Assembly: GCF_002243345.2 (NCBI RefSeq) | Contig: NZ_CP022655.2 | Span: 4,768,001-4,832,000 of the forward strand | DNA from: Paenibacillus sp. RUD330 | GTDB lineage: Bacteria > Bacillota > Bacilli > Paenibacillales > Paenibacillaceae | Reading direction: 5' to 3' | DNA length: 64,000 nt | Shown: piece by piece, positions 25,417-34,558 of the stretch | How positions within the stretch are numbered: position 1 is the stretch's first letter | Layout: every line of letters starts with the position of its first letter | Notes under the pieces: model-generated | Databases searched by the model: none | Seen by the model: only the letters and a program-made list of their open reading frames with translations | Told to the model about the DNA's origin: nothing | Translations under genes and position numbers: made by a program

Positions 25417-26040
25417 CTACTTGCGGCTGCCATGCAGGTATTTTTCGGTCAGCACCGCGAGCAGCTCGATGCCGACTTCGTTGTGGCCGCCTTCCGGAAT
25501 GATGATGTCGGCGTACTTCTTGGACGGCTCGATGAACGCTTCATGCATCGGCTTAACCGTATTGAGATACTGGTCGTGGATGGAGTGGATCGTGCGGCCC
25601 CGCTCCTCGATGTCGCGCAGCACGCGGCGCAGGATGCGGACATCCGGGTCGGTGTCGACGAACACCTTGATGTCCAGCAGCTCGCGCAGATGCTCGTCCG
25701 AGAGGACATGCAGCCCCTCGATGATGACGATATTGCTCGGCTTCAGCTCGACGGACTTGTCCGTGCGGCGCGCGTGGACCGTGAAGTCGTAGACGGGAGC
25801 CTGGGCGCTCAGCCCCTGCTTCAGCGTTTTGAGATTCTCGATGAGCAGCTCGTTGTCGAACGCGAAGGGATGATCGTAGTTGATCTTCTCCCGATCGCTC
25901 ATGCTGAGTTCCGAGTGATCCTTATAATAGTTGTCCTGCGAGACGAATGTCACTTTGCCCGGTCCCATCCGGTCGATGACGGAGCGGGCGACGGTCGTCT
26001 TGCCCGAGCCGGTGCCGCCGGCGATTCCTATGATAAGCAT
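25417..26040 (-). CDS. udk: Uridine kinase
   Basis: A 207-residue cytosolic kinase that phosphorylates uridine and cytidine with ATP or GTP in pyrimidine salvage. The P-loop GIAGGTGSGKTT starts at residue 6. Further family marks are VTFVSQDNYYKDHSELSMSDREKINYDHPFAFD, PVYDFTVHARR, VIIEGLHVLSD (Walker B region), IKVFVDTDPDVRILRRVLRDIEERGRT and the C-terminal DIIIPEGGHNEVG. The length is standard. GGGGGGT lies about 10 bases before the ATG. It is monocistronic and unrelated to the CRISPR locus that begins 75 bp upstream of it. Confidence 0.96.
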   Translation of the reverse strand: MLIIGIAGGTGSGKTTVARSVIDRMGPGKVTFVSQDNYYKDHSELSMSDREKINYDHPFAFDNELLIENLKTLKQGLSAQAPVYDFTVHARRTDKSVELKPSNIVIIEGLHVLSDEHLRELLDIKVFVDTDPDVRILRRVLRDIEERGRTIHSIHDQYLNTVKPMHEAFIEPSKKYADIIIPEGGHNEVGIELLAVLTEKYLHGSRK

Positions 26041-26114
26041 AAAGCTTTGTTACCCCCCAAATTACATGCAATTCCTGTAGTTTAGCACAGCCGGGGGATT
26101 TTTTCACCCGTCTC

Positions 26115-28775
26115 AGTTTCATTCCGTGCTCCCACACGGGGAGCGACACAAGACCGATATTATTGACGATCACCCAAATGATATTTCAATCCACGCTCCC
26201 CACACGGGGAGCGACGTCATCTGGCTCCTGTCAGATGCCGTCTATGGCAAATTTCAATCCACGCTCCCCACACGGGGAGCGACGCTGTTCGTTACTCATG
26301 GGCTACCCCTCTCAAAAATTTCAATCCACGCTCCCCACACGGGGAGCGACTTCGCCTCTGGCTTTCTGCTGCCCAGAATCAAGATTTCAATCCACGCTCC
26401 CCACACGGGGAGCGACACATGGGCAATCGGCGTATACCCTTTTTCCTTTTATTTCAATCCACGCTCCCCACACGGGGAGCGACGTTTCGCTTCTGGACCT
26501 TGTAGCCGGTATCCTCTGCATTTCAATCCACGCTCCCCACACGGGGAGCGACTGTCGTTGTAGGCTGCGAGTTCGTCCTTCGGTAGATTTCAATCCACGC
26601 TCCCCACACGGGGAGCGACGGCATACTTTTGCCGTTTATGCGTCAAATGGTCATTTCAATCCACGCTCCCCACACGGGGAGCGACTGCCCCATTCCATGT
26701 GCTTTTCGATATTCCGGATATTTCAATCCACGCTCCCCACACGGGGAGCGACGCGCCTACGCGATATTCTGGAGCGCGACGTACCGGAATTTCAATCCAC
26801 GCTCCCCACACGGGGAGCGACTGGACGAGTCAGGGCATCGGTACGGTCGTGTTTCTATTTCAATCCACGCTCCCCACACGGGGAGCGACCGGCACCCGCC
26901 GCACCATACCGTAAACTCGCGGATTTCAATCCACGCTCCCCACACGGGGAGCGACCGACTATACCGTTCAACAAGTGCTGAGCGACGATATTTCAATCCA
27001 CGCTCCCCACACGGGGAGCGACCAGATTTCCGCGCGTTACAAACATTACCATTTTGATTTCAATCCACGCTCCCCACACGGGGAGCGACTGGACGAGTCA
27101 GGGCATCGGTACGGTCGTGTTTCTATTTCAATCCACGCTCCCCACACGGGGAGCGACGGATCGGTGCCGCCGCCAGGATCAGTACCGCCGCCAATTTCAA
27201 TCCACGCTCCCCACACGGGGAGCGACGCTTGTCAATGAGTTTATCTAAGTCCCAATAGGTCTTATTTCAATCCACGCTCCCCACACGGGGAGCGACTTCT
27301 TTCCCTTCTTGCGCTTCGGTACTTTCTGATATTTCAATCCACGCTCCCCACACGGGGAGCGACGCGACGATTTCCCCGCGATGGTTCAACGTCTCCAATC
27401 TCAATCCACGCTCCCCACACGGGGAGCGACAATCTGGCCGCGCCTCGGTAAGTCTTGTGTTCCTATTTCAATCCACGCTCCCCACACGGGGAGCGACGCG
27501 CCAGCAGGGAGAGATCGAGCGCCTACAGCAAGATTTCAATCCACGCTCCCCACACGGGGAGCGACCGAAACATCCGTATCCTTCCAGAGCTTAATTGCGA
27601 TTTCAATCCACGCTCCCCACACGGGGAGCGACTCCATCTACCAAGCTTTTGGACTGGGCCAAAGGTATTTCAATCCACGCTCCCCACACGGGGAGCGACC
27701 CGATCGGCTCCGGCTCTTGCTCTTGCGGATCCGATTTCAATCCACGCTCCCCACATGGGGAGCGACCGAGTGCTTCATCGGCTATGCGTAATGCATCGGC
27801 ATTTCAATCCACGCTCCCCACACGGGGAGCGACCCGAGTGGTGTTATGCTCGGCTCTCTCCGCCTCTAATTTCAATCCACGCTCCCCACACGGGGAGCGA
27901 CACTATCTGCGTATGAGCGAAACCTCTACCTCATATTTCAATCCACGCTCCCCACACGGGGAGCGACCATTGTCAATTTCATCTCTGTTCCTCCTTATGG
28001 ATTTCAATCCACGCTCCCCACACGGGGAGCGACATCTGAGGTGGCAGAGATCAAGACCCGGCACCTTATTTCAATCCACGCTCCCCACACGGGGAGCGAC
28101 AGACATTTTCAACCTGATCAACAACCTGGACTTCATTTCAATCCACGCTCCCCACACGGGGAGCGACGTGGGAAGCGACCATGTTGTACTCGACGGTGAC
28201 TTTATTTCAATCCACGCTCCCCACACGGGGAGCGACAGGAGTTGCAAGCAGTCTATCTTTTCTCCAGGCAGATTTCAATCCACGCTCCCCACACGGGGAG
28301 CGACCCCGGCTGGCCGGCTTGTCCACAAGCCGGCGTAAATTTCAATCCACGCTCCCCACACGGGGAGCGACTCGCATCGGGTAGCTTGTCCCAGCTAACA
28401 ACCTTTATTTCAATCCACGCTCCCCACACGGGGAGCGACGCGAAGTTGATTTCAAACGGGAACACCTTTTCGAATTTCAATCCACGCTCCCCACACGGGG
28501 AGCGACTGCTTGATCCGCTGGAAGACAGCAATTGCTTCCATTTCAATCCACGCTCCCCACACGGGGAGCGACTTCGCATCGGGTAGCTTGTCCCAGCTAA
28601 CAACCTTTATTTCAATCCACGCTCCCCACACGGGGAGCGACCTGTTCCGTATGACCCCGAGCAATTTCACAATCAATTTCAATCCACGCTCCCCACACGG
28701 GGAGCGACGGAAGGCGCGATCAATGAGGTGCTGAGCGATGACATTTCAATCCACGCTCCCCACACGGGGAGCGAC
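26115..28775 (-). CRISPR. CRISPR array 1 (type I-C, about 40 repeats)
   Basis: Forty 33-bp repeats, counted by hand, with 33-36 bp spacers. On the transcribed minus strand the repeat begins GTCGCTCCCCGTGTGGGGAG and ends GTGGATTGAAAT, a type I-C hairpin repeat. The last copy (26115-26147) is degenerate, which marks the old trailer end; the copies at 27398-27430 and 27734-27766 have single changes. The leader lies at 28776-28968 next to cas2. Duplicate spacers occur at 26822-26856 and 27090-27124, and at 28372-28406 and 28573-28608. Reading frames that seem to cross the array are artefacts of the repeats. Confidence 0.98.
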
Positions 28776-28968
28776 AGCAAAAATCACCTAAAACCATCTA
28801 ATAAAGGTATGGAAAAAGTTCATTTCGCCTTAAAACAAATAAATACGGTATGCTCCGATACTTGACTACATTTCACTTATCCGAAAATAGATCGTTTTCG
28901 ACAGTTTTCGAGGTGCGAATCCCCCAAGGTTTTTATGGGAGCTTCCCATTCGCACCAAAGTACTGCTC
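28776..28968 (-). promoter_or_regulatory. Leader of CRISPR array 1
   Basis: An AT-rich 193-bp stretch between cas2 and the first repeat. It contains a 43-bp element (28913-28955) bounded by the inverted repeat GTGCGAAT / ATTCGCAC. The same element, also 43 bp, occurs 138 bp from the first repeat of array 2; here the distance is 137 bp. Such conserved leader segments direct spacer insertion and hold the array promoter. Confidence 0.85.
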
Positions 28969-29259
28969 CTATAGAATTAGCGGACTATCCATATCGTAAG
29001 CAGGTTTTGCCCCGATATGCTCAACCTTTGTTTTGTATTTATCGCCTATATTGTAAAATCTCAAGCTGTCTGTTTCGGGGTCAATCAGCTCCTCCAGTTC
29101 AAACCGAAGGCGGCGAAATTGGGTCGAATCAACGATACACTCAAACACCGAGTTCTGCACCCGCTGTCCGTAATCCTGGCATTTTTTCGCTACCTGCGAA
29201 AGACGCCTGCGTCCATCACTGGTAATGGTACTTACGTCGTAGGTGATCAATACAAGCAC
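28969..29259 (-). CDS. cas2: Cas2, type I-C
   Basis: A 96-residue protein using a GTG start at 29257-29259: it is preceded at about 9 bases by GGAGGAGGA, which overlaps the cas1 stop, and gives the classic N-terminus MLVLITYDVST. The ATG at 29286 would add nine residues lying over the ribosome site. Family features are ITYDVSTITSDGRRRLSQVAKKC (with the conserved Asp), DYGQRVQNSVFECIVD and the C-terminal EHIGAKPAYDMDSPLIL. Cas2 dimerises and bridges two Cas1 dimers in the complex that inserts new spacers at the leader. Confidence 0.96.
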   Translation of the reverse strand: MLVLITYDVSTITSDGRRRLSQVAKKCQDYGQRVQNSVFECIVDSTQFRRLRFELEELIDPETDSLRFYNIGDKYKTKVEHIGAKPAYDMDSPLIL

Positions 29260-29276
29260 TCCGTTGTCCTCCTCCT

Positions 29277-30308
29277 TTATTTCCAAAGCAAAGGCGGATA
29301 CTCATCCAGATCCCCCCGAATCGTTCGAGCCAGCAGCAGCGCTTGCGCATAAGGCACCAATCCCCAGGAAATCGATTCGTTCAAATAAGGATGGACGATC
29401 TTCTCCTGCTTGCGCTCCTGCCAAGCCTTAAGCACCTTTTTACGGGTTTCGTCGTCCATGAGGACGGCTCCATTTTCTTTACGGGTAAACCCAGCTGCAG
29501 AGACGATCTTCTTGTTAATCAATGTCAATACAAAACGATCCGCATAGACGGAACGAAGCTCCTCCATTAAGTCGAGCGCCAATGAAGCCCTTCCCGGACG
29601 ATCTCGGTGCATAAATCCGACGTAAGCATCCAGTCCTGCCGCCTCAAGGGCAGCCCTCATCTCATTCGCTAACAAAGAATAGGCAAAAGAAAGCAAAGCA
29701 TTGACGTTATCGAGCGGCGGTCGCTTATTTCTTCCGTGAAAGAAAAAGTCCTCTTTTTGCTGCAAAATAAGCTGGTCAAATACCGAGTTATACTGCACCG
29801 CCGCCGAGCCTTCCAGTCCACGAAGCACTTCAAGATCCTCGACTCTCCGGACGAGTCCCATCGTTTCTATTAGAGAGGAGCTGACCCGCTTTAGCTTCTG
29901 GACATTCAACCGAAGGGAATGATCACGAGACGCTCGTTCCAACACCCATTTCATATTGTACAGCTTCCCCACGATCATATTGCGAGCCATCCATGCGCTT
30001 CGCCGCTCGTCGTCGGAAATGCGATATTGTTCCTTTCTCAACACGACATTTCCTTTCGACTCCCCAACTACGCGTGCCAGGAAACGACCGTTCCTTGTCA
30101 TAAACGCCAAGTCGATCCCTCGCTCCGCACACGCTCCCATCAAAGCCGGACTAACCCCGGCATATCCAAATGTGCAGACCGCCTCCAGATTGTGAAGAGG
30201 ATACCGTGCGAGCGGCTGATCATCCAGACGAATGACAATATTCTCTCCATCCTTGGACAGATAGGTATCCGGTGTCGTTACAAACAAGGTATTGAGCAGC
30301 TTCTTCAT
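29277..30308 (-). CDS. cas1: Cas1 integrase, type I-C
   Basis: A 343-residue spacer integrase. The N-terminal beta-domain starts MKKLLNTLFVTTPDTYLSKD. The catalytic helical domain contains the metal-binding residues: Glu in LRGLEGSAAVQYNSVFD, His in YVGFMHRDRPGRASLALDLMEELR and the Asp in the same stretch. The length is normal, and nothing suggests inactivation. It overlaps cas4 by 4 bases and ends inside the ribosome site of cas2, so the three adaptation genes are tightly coupled. Confidence 0.97.
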   Translation of the reverse strand: MKKLLNTLFVTTPDTYLSKDGENIVIRLDDQPLARYPLHNLEAVCTFGYAGVSPALMGACAERGIDLAFMTRNGRFLARVVGESKGNVVLRKEQYRISDDERRSAWMARNMIVGKLYNMKWVLERASRDHSLRLNVQKLKRVSSSLIETMGLVRRVEDLEVLRGLEGSAAVQYNSVFDQLILQQKEDFFFHGRNKRPPLDNVNALLSFAYSLLANEMRAALEAAGLDAYVGFMHRDRPGRASLALDLMEELRSVYADRFVLTLINKKIVSAAGFTRKENGAVLMDDETRKKVLKAWQERKQEKIVHPYLNESISWGLVPYAQALLLARTIRGDLDEYPPLLWK

Positions 30309-30985
30309 CGAACAGCCCCGCCTTCTTCCTCTTTCAAACGACTATCGATATAGCTTGACGCCGATCGTTTACTCATCAGCTCCGGCAAACAAACGGAATG
30401 CATGGAGCAGCTGTCGCAATGAGGACCCGTTTTTACTTTGGGTGTGTGCCTTCGATCGTAGTAACGACGCATTTCATCGATGGAGCTTCTCACCCGCTGA
30501 CGGTCTGCTTCCGTCACCGTCACTTCGACACGCCGCTTGATCTCATCATAGAAAAAGAAGCCGACCGAAAGCTCACAGGCCAGCATCTCCTCCAAACAGA
30601 TCAATTGAGTCACAAGCTGGGAAAAATCGGAATCGTTCTTTTTCGGCTTTCCCCGCTTGTACTCGACCGGGTAAGGCTTGTACCTTCCTTCTTCGCCTGC
30701 CAGAGTTATTCCGTCCTCTTCGAGCACAAACTCAACGACATCACAGATCCCGGTTATACCCAGCACTCTCGAATGAACCGGCATCGCCCGCACGACCAGC
30801 CGATCCCCTCTTTTCTCGCGGGTAAACGGCTGATCCGCCACGCGATGCACATGCTCCCCCTCGATCGTGCGCACATTGTCCACCCATTGCTGCTCAATAT
30901 GAATCAGTGCCCATTGCCTGCGACAAAAGTTAAAATGCTGGATTCCCGAAAGAAGCAGATAATCTTCTTCCTTATATTCCGGCAT
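30305..30985 (-). CDS. cas4: Cas4 nuclease, type I-C
   Basis: About 226 residues from ATG 30985 (MPEYKEEDYLLLSGIQHFNF), the usual Cas4 N-terminus; an ATG at 30997 has a somewhat better ribosome site and cannot be excluded. The RecB-type nuclease motifs are GICDVVEF and YPVEYKRGKPK. Four cysteines for an iron-sulfur cluster are present: one in FNFCRRQWALIHIE and three in PHCDSCSMHSVC. Cas4 trims prespacers and checks the PAM before Cas1-Cas2 integration. Its start lies inside the end of cas7. Confidence 0.95.
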   Translation of the reverse strand: MPEYKEEDYLLLSGIQHFNFCRRQWALIHIEQQWVDNVRTIEGEHVHRVADQPFTREKRGDRLVVRAMPVHSRVLGITGICDVVEFVLEEDGITLAGEEGRYKPYPVEYKRGKPKKNDSDFSQLVTQLICLEEMLACELSVGFFFYDEIKRRVEVTVTEADRQRVRSSIDEMRRYYDRRHTPKVKTGPHCDSCSMHSVCLPELMSKRSASSYIDSRLKEEEGGAVR

Positions 30986-31841
30986 ATTCTTGCACATCCA
31001 GCCCTTCAAGCGGCAGCAAGGCAATTTCATAGTCTTCAACATCTCTAGGCAGCGTCACGCCGTCTTTCAAAGAAATCTGCAAGGAACGGTGCACCTTGGC
31101 CGAGGAATATTGACCCAGCTTGGAGTTATGCTCCCACCAATACACACGATGAATCTCCATGCTTCCGTCTGGACGCGCTGATGAAGCATCATTTTCAAAC
31201 ATCGTGACCAGCGCTTCACGGACTTTCAAAGCATCTTCATACGAAAAGCCCGTACGCTCCGCGAGCTGCACGTTAATGCTGCCTTTGAACACATAAACGC
31301 CAAAGTCGACGCGATGCTTCATGCCCATCGTGTCCGAGCCTCTTTTATCCGGATCGGAACCTGTCGTAAGATTGACGCTCTTCGTAATTTGCAAGCTGGT
31401 AATATCAATGGGCTCCAGGCTTACGGCCGTATGAATGGATACGGGACCGCGAACGCCGATTGAAACCGCATCATTGCCAGGGAAAGCAAACACCTGCCCA
31501 AAGCCGCGCACATCAAGCCAGCTTTCGCAGGCAGCCTTGGCAAAAAGCTCGCTATTTTTCTTTTTCCCTTTAATGAATTCCTGCACTTCGGCGTTGCCGT
31601 CGACTCGATCCTTGATGCTGCGAAACGAATCCGATCGCCGGTCATCCGATTGCACCAAAATCGCTTCCCCTAGATCCTGTAGACGGTTACGGATTTTCCG
31701 CTTCAGGCATACGTCTGAAATTTCTCCTTTGCCATCATAGTTTTGACGCGGCCGGTTGCCGTTAAGAGGGTCCCCGTTCGGATTGGCATTGTGTACAGAC
31801 AAGACAACGGCAAAATCAATTTTCCGATCCAATGGTTTCAT
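30972..31841 (-). CDS. cas7: Cas7 (Csd2) backbone protein, type I-C
   Basis: About 289 residues from ATG 31841 (MKPLDRKIDFAVVLSVHNAN), with AAGGAG 9 bases upstream. Family marks are NANPNGDPLNGNRPRQNYDGKGEISDVCLKRKIRNRLQD, the region GVRGPVSIHTAVSLEPIDITSLQITKSVN, and MGMKHRVDFGVYVFKGSINVQLAERTGFSYED. Several copies of Cas7 line the crRNA spacer in the Cascade complex. The longer frame to 31904 overlaps the upstream gene and is not preferred. Confidence 0.96.
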   Translation of the reverse strand: MKPLDRKIDFAVVLSVHNANPNGDPLNGNRPRQNYDGKGEISDVCLKRKIRNRLQDLGEAILVQSDDRRSDSFRSIKDRVDGNAEVQEFIKGKKKNSELFAKAACESWLDVRGFGQVFAFPGNDAVSIGVRGPVSIHTAVSLEPIDITSLQITKSVNLTTGSDPDKRGSDTMGMKHRVDFGVYVFKGSINVQLAERTGFSYEDALKVREALVTMFENDASSARPDGSMEIHRVYWWEHNSKLGQYSSAKVHRSLQISLKDGVTLPRDVEDYEIALLPLEGLDVQEYAGI

Positions 31842-31904
31842 GCGATATCGCTCCTTAATCGGGTTTAGAGTTATTGGAGTGAACAGGTTATGAAGGAGAT
31901 CCAT

Positions 31905-33818
31905 TTAGACCTCTGTTGTTTCGCTTGTCTCGTCTTCGGTGTATGAATCCATTTTTTTATAGTTGTTCAACTCGTGTCGCTGGCTGTAGTATCCAAGCAG
32001 GTACTTTCCGTTTAATGGCTGGTCCGAAAAATCATTCGGATTCATTTTTGTACTGATATCACCGATCAGCTTTTTGTAATAGCCGGCTTTAGGACCAAGC
32101 TTGACCAGGTATGGCTGAATCGCCCCATGAATGACGGTCCAGGTTCGCATTGGACGCTGAGCGAAAACATTCATATACCGAATTGCATTGGTAGCCCGTT
32201 TCTCCTCCGATCCAAGCTGTCTTCTTTCCAGAACATCCGCCACGGCCAGCATCTGTCCAAACAAATAGCTTCGATCATCCATTTCCTTGTCCACAGCCAC
32301 TTCGAGCTCCTCCTTGCGATAGGTTTTGTTCACAAGCGCACAAGCGATGCCAAGCGTCTTCTCCCACTCCCATGGTTCCATCGCGACCGGACTCGAGGCT
32401 CGGGCAATGACGCTGCGCACAATATCCATCGGTATCGGGGCCCCGTCAAGAATGCAGGGAAGCATGCGCTCAATCAACCCTTTTACAGCCTTGTCGCTCG
32501 CCCTAGGGCCATAAGCAGCAAAAGCAATGTCCCTCGTTGCCGGAGCTCCCATTAACAAAAGCGTCCTGCCGTTTTTGCGATAAGGCTGTAGCCAGCAGCA
32601 AGATAAATGCCATTCCTCGATTCGCTGCAGAAACTTCTCTTTCTCTACATCGCGGTAGTAGGTCATAGACATTCGCCCAGGGGTTGCCGCATCCAACACC
32701 ATGATGATGACATCCGAATAGTAGTCGTCCTGGTCATGCCGATAACCGCTGATGGCGAGGCGGACTCGTTTGGCGTACACTGCATGTGTCTCATCCCCTG
32801 CATCCGCTTCCTCACGGTCTTCCTCATCGAGCAAATCGTCCGTATCCGCGAAAGGATCGGGCACTTCAAGGCTTTTCGTTCCCCATATGACAAAAACCTT
32901 GCCATCAATCGTGAACGATTGCCTTTCAATCAGCCACTTCAGGGCATTATGCGCTTTTTGGGATACCTCATAGCTAACGGCTGCGGCATTTCTGCTTGTC
33001 TCGAATCGGCCTCGATAAGTAAATCCAGAGCTGTCATTGGCTGAGATCAGCTTGGACTTGTCACCTGAATGGCGAATGCGGGAAGCATGCTTGTCGGCAT
33101 ATGGAAGCTGTTTTCCCGTTACATAACAGAGCTCCGTATCCAGCAGCTTTGTATTGTAGAAGTCAATAAAAGACTGTTGAACGTCCCGTCTGCGCCACAG
33201 CCGCGCTTCCGGCACTCCCGGCATCTCGACGGCAAACCGTACAAATGCGGCGTTCTGGCCGGATGCGATAACCTTAAAGATGTCTGGCTTCTCCACTCCA
33301 TAAAATTCCGCCAGTTCCGGCGTCCACTTCTCGGCCAGTTGGCCATCTCCATCCAGCCATAACACCTTCGCCCTTATCAGGTCTTCCAGAAGGGTTCCTT
33401 TTTGCACGTACTGATACACGCTGCATAAAGTTGGTACAGAAAATGGAGACCCGCTCCATTCCTTCAATTGGTTGACGTAATCTTCATAAGGCGTATACTT
33501 GGCAATCGGTGGGCAGTAGCGGCTGTAGTCCCCTGCAACATACATAAGCTTGTCGTGAAGCGGGTAGGGAACAGGAGCGTTTGTACGGCTCGCGGACGCC
33601 TCCGTGCAAGGGATAATCGTACTCCCGCTCTCTTTATCCACGACTTTCGCTCTCAAAAAACACCCTTGATCGTCCAAATCGATTTCAATATGTGCAGTCT
33701 GTGTCGTATGGGAGAGCGGGAGAAGAGCGTATTCTCGATCGTAGCGATTTTTCTCGAATTGTCCGACATAATCGGCGTGATTGTCGTAGGTTTCGTTCAG
33801 CTTGGCCAGCCAGGTCAT
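31905..33818 (-). CDS. cas8c: Cas8c (Csd1) large subunit, type I-C
   Basis: A 637-residue protein, starting MTWLAKLNETYDNHADYVGQ, typical for Csd1. The N-terminal half includes YPLHDKLMYVAGDYSRY and the conserved CYVTGKQLPYADKHASRIRH followed by KLISANDSSGFTYRGRF. The C-terminal part, which ends in an acidic DSYTEDETSETTEV tail, is helical; in type I-C an internal start in cas8c is known to make the small Cas11 subunit, and this region could do so here. The start is 3 bp from the cas5 stop, with GGAGG inside cas5. Cas8c recognises the PAM and recruits Cas3. Confidence 0.96.
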   Translation of the reverse strand: MTWLAKLNETYDNHADYVGQFEKNRYDREYALLPLSHTTQTAHIEIDLDDQGCFLRAKVVDKESGSTIIPCTEASASRTNAPVPYPLHDKLMYVAGDYSRYCPPIAKYTPYEDYVNQLKEWSGSPFSVPTLCSVYQYVQKGTLLEDLIRAKVLWLDGDGQLAEKWTPELAEFYGVEKPDIFKVIASGQNAAFVRFAVEMPGVPEARLWRRRDVQQSFIDFYNTKLLDTELCYVTGKQLPYADKHASRIRHSGDKSKLISANDSSGFTYRGRFETSRNAAAVSYEVSQKAHNALKWLIERQSFTIDGKVFVIWGTKSLEVPDPFADTDDLLDEEDREEADAGDETHAVYAKRVRLAISGYRHDQDDYYSDVIIMVLDAATPGRMSMTYYRDVEKEKFLQRIEEWHLSCCWLQPYRKNGRTLLLMGAPATRDIAFAAYGPRASDKAVKGLIERMLPCILDGAPIPMDIVRSVIARASSPVAMEPWEWEKTLGIACALVNKTYRKEELEVAVDKEMDDRSYLFGQMLAVADVLERRQLGSEEKRATNAIRYMNVFAQRPMRTWTVIHGAIQPYLVKLGPKAGYYKKLIGDISTKMNPNDFSDQPLNGKYLLGYYSQRHELNNYKKMDSYTEDETSETTEV

Positions 33819-33821
33819 GCG

Positions 33822-34541
33822 TCAGCTTCCTCCCTCCGCAAACCATTCCTCGTAAAGCTTGTCCGCCGGCTCCATGTTGCCGGGGCCAAACGGCTTGATG
33901 CTTCCTCTGCCCGTCTGACGGGTGAGCGTACATTCTTCGGGACGTTTAAAATGGATAATTCCTCTTTGCATCTTTGCGCGCCATAAACGGGTTTCGAGCT
34001 CCTCGCGGCCAGTTTCGTCCGGGTAGCTGATACCGTGCACCATGACCCCAAAATCAAGCTCAGGCATGTCGTCGTAATATCCTTGCCCGGAGCCGAATTC
34101 ACAAAATTCAACATATCCCTGGCATTCACGGGCGCCGAGGAAAATATCCCTTCTTCCACCGGCGATTACAGCTCTTTTGGCAATATTGTGATGTTTATGT
34201 TCGTTGCGGTCATGCGCCAGCTCTTCGCGGTGGGGGTTGAACTCGAAATGGGCACGCACTTGGTATCGAACATCCTTTAAGTAGGTGTAATACGCCAATG
34301 TATTCCCGCCGCCATAATCAATAGGCCGCATACCTTTCGACTCCGTTTGGATCGGGTTCATGATCCGGACTTCGTCTATGTACCAAATCAGGGTCGGCTT
34401 CCAATAAACCGATTCCGTAATTCCCTTGAGAGCCTGGTAAGTCGGCACGTGATAACTGAACTTCTCCCCGCCGATCTTGGTCAGGGGATCAGTGAACAGC
34501 GCATAAGTGCCTGTAAGCTCAAATTCGATTTGATTTCTCAA
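33822..34541 (-). CDS. cas5c: Cas5c (Cas5d) crRNA-processing endonuclease
   Basis: A 239-residue protein from a TTG start at 34541. That codon has AAGGAGG exactly 8 bases upstream and yields the standard N-terminus [20 protein letters not shown]; the in-frame ATG at 34562 would translate the ribosome site itself. Family features include [41 protein letters not shown], and [41 protein letters not shown] with the Tyr/Lys/His residues used in cleavage. In type I-C this protein replaces Cas6 and cuts the repeat RNA. Confidence 0.95.
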   Translation of the reverse strand: MRNQIEFELTGTYALFTDPLTKIGGEKFSYHVPTYQALKGITESVYWKPTLIWYIDEVRIMNPIQTESKGMRPIDYGGGNTLAYYTYLKDVRYQVRAHFEFNPHREELAHDRNEHKHHNIAKRAVIAGGRRDIFLGARECQGYVEFCEFGSGQGYYDDMPELDFGVMVHGISYPDETGREELETRLWRAKMQRGIIHFKRPEECTLTRQTGRGSIKPFGPGNMEPADKLYEEWFAEGGS

Positions 34542-34558
34542 AAGGAGAGCCTCCTTTT

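Noticed and set aside
26126-28734. Many open frames of 60-270 codons with repeats such as FNPRSPHGER and ISIHAPHTGSD
   Set aside because: They are translations of CRISPR repeats in different frames, not proteins.
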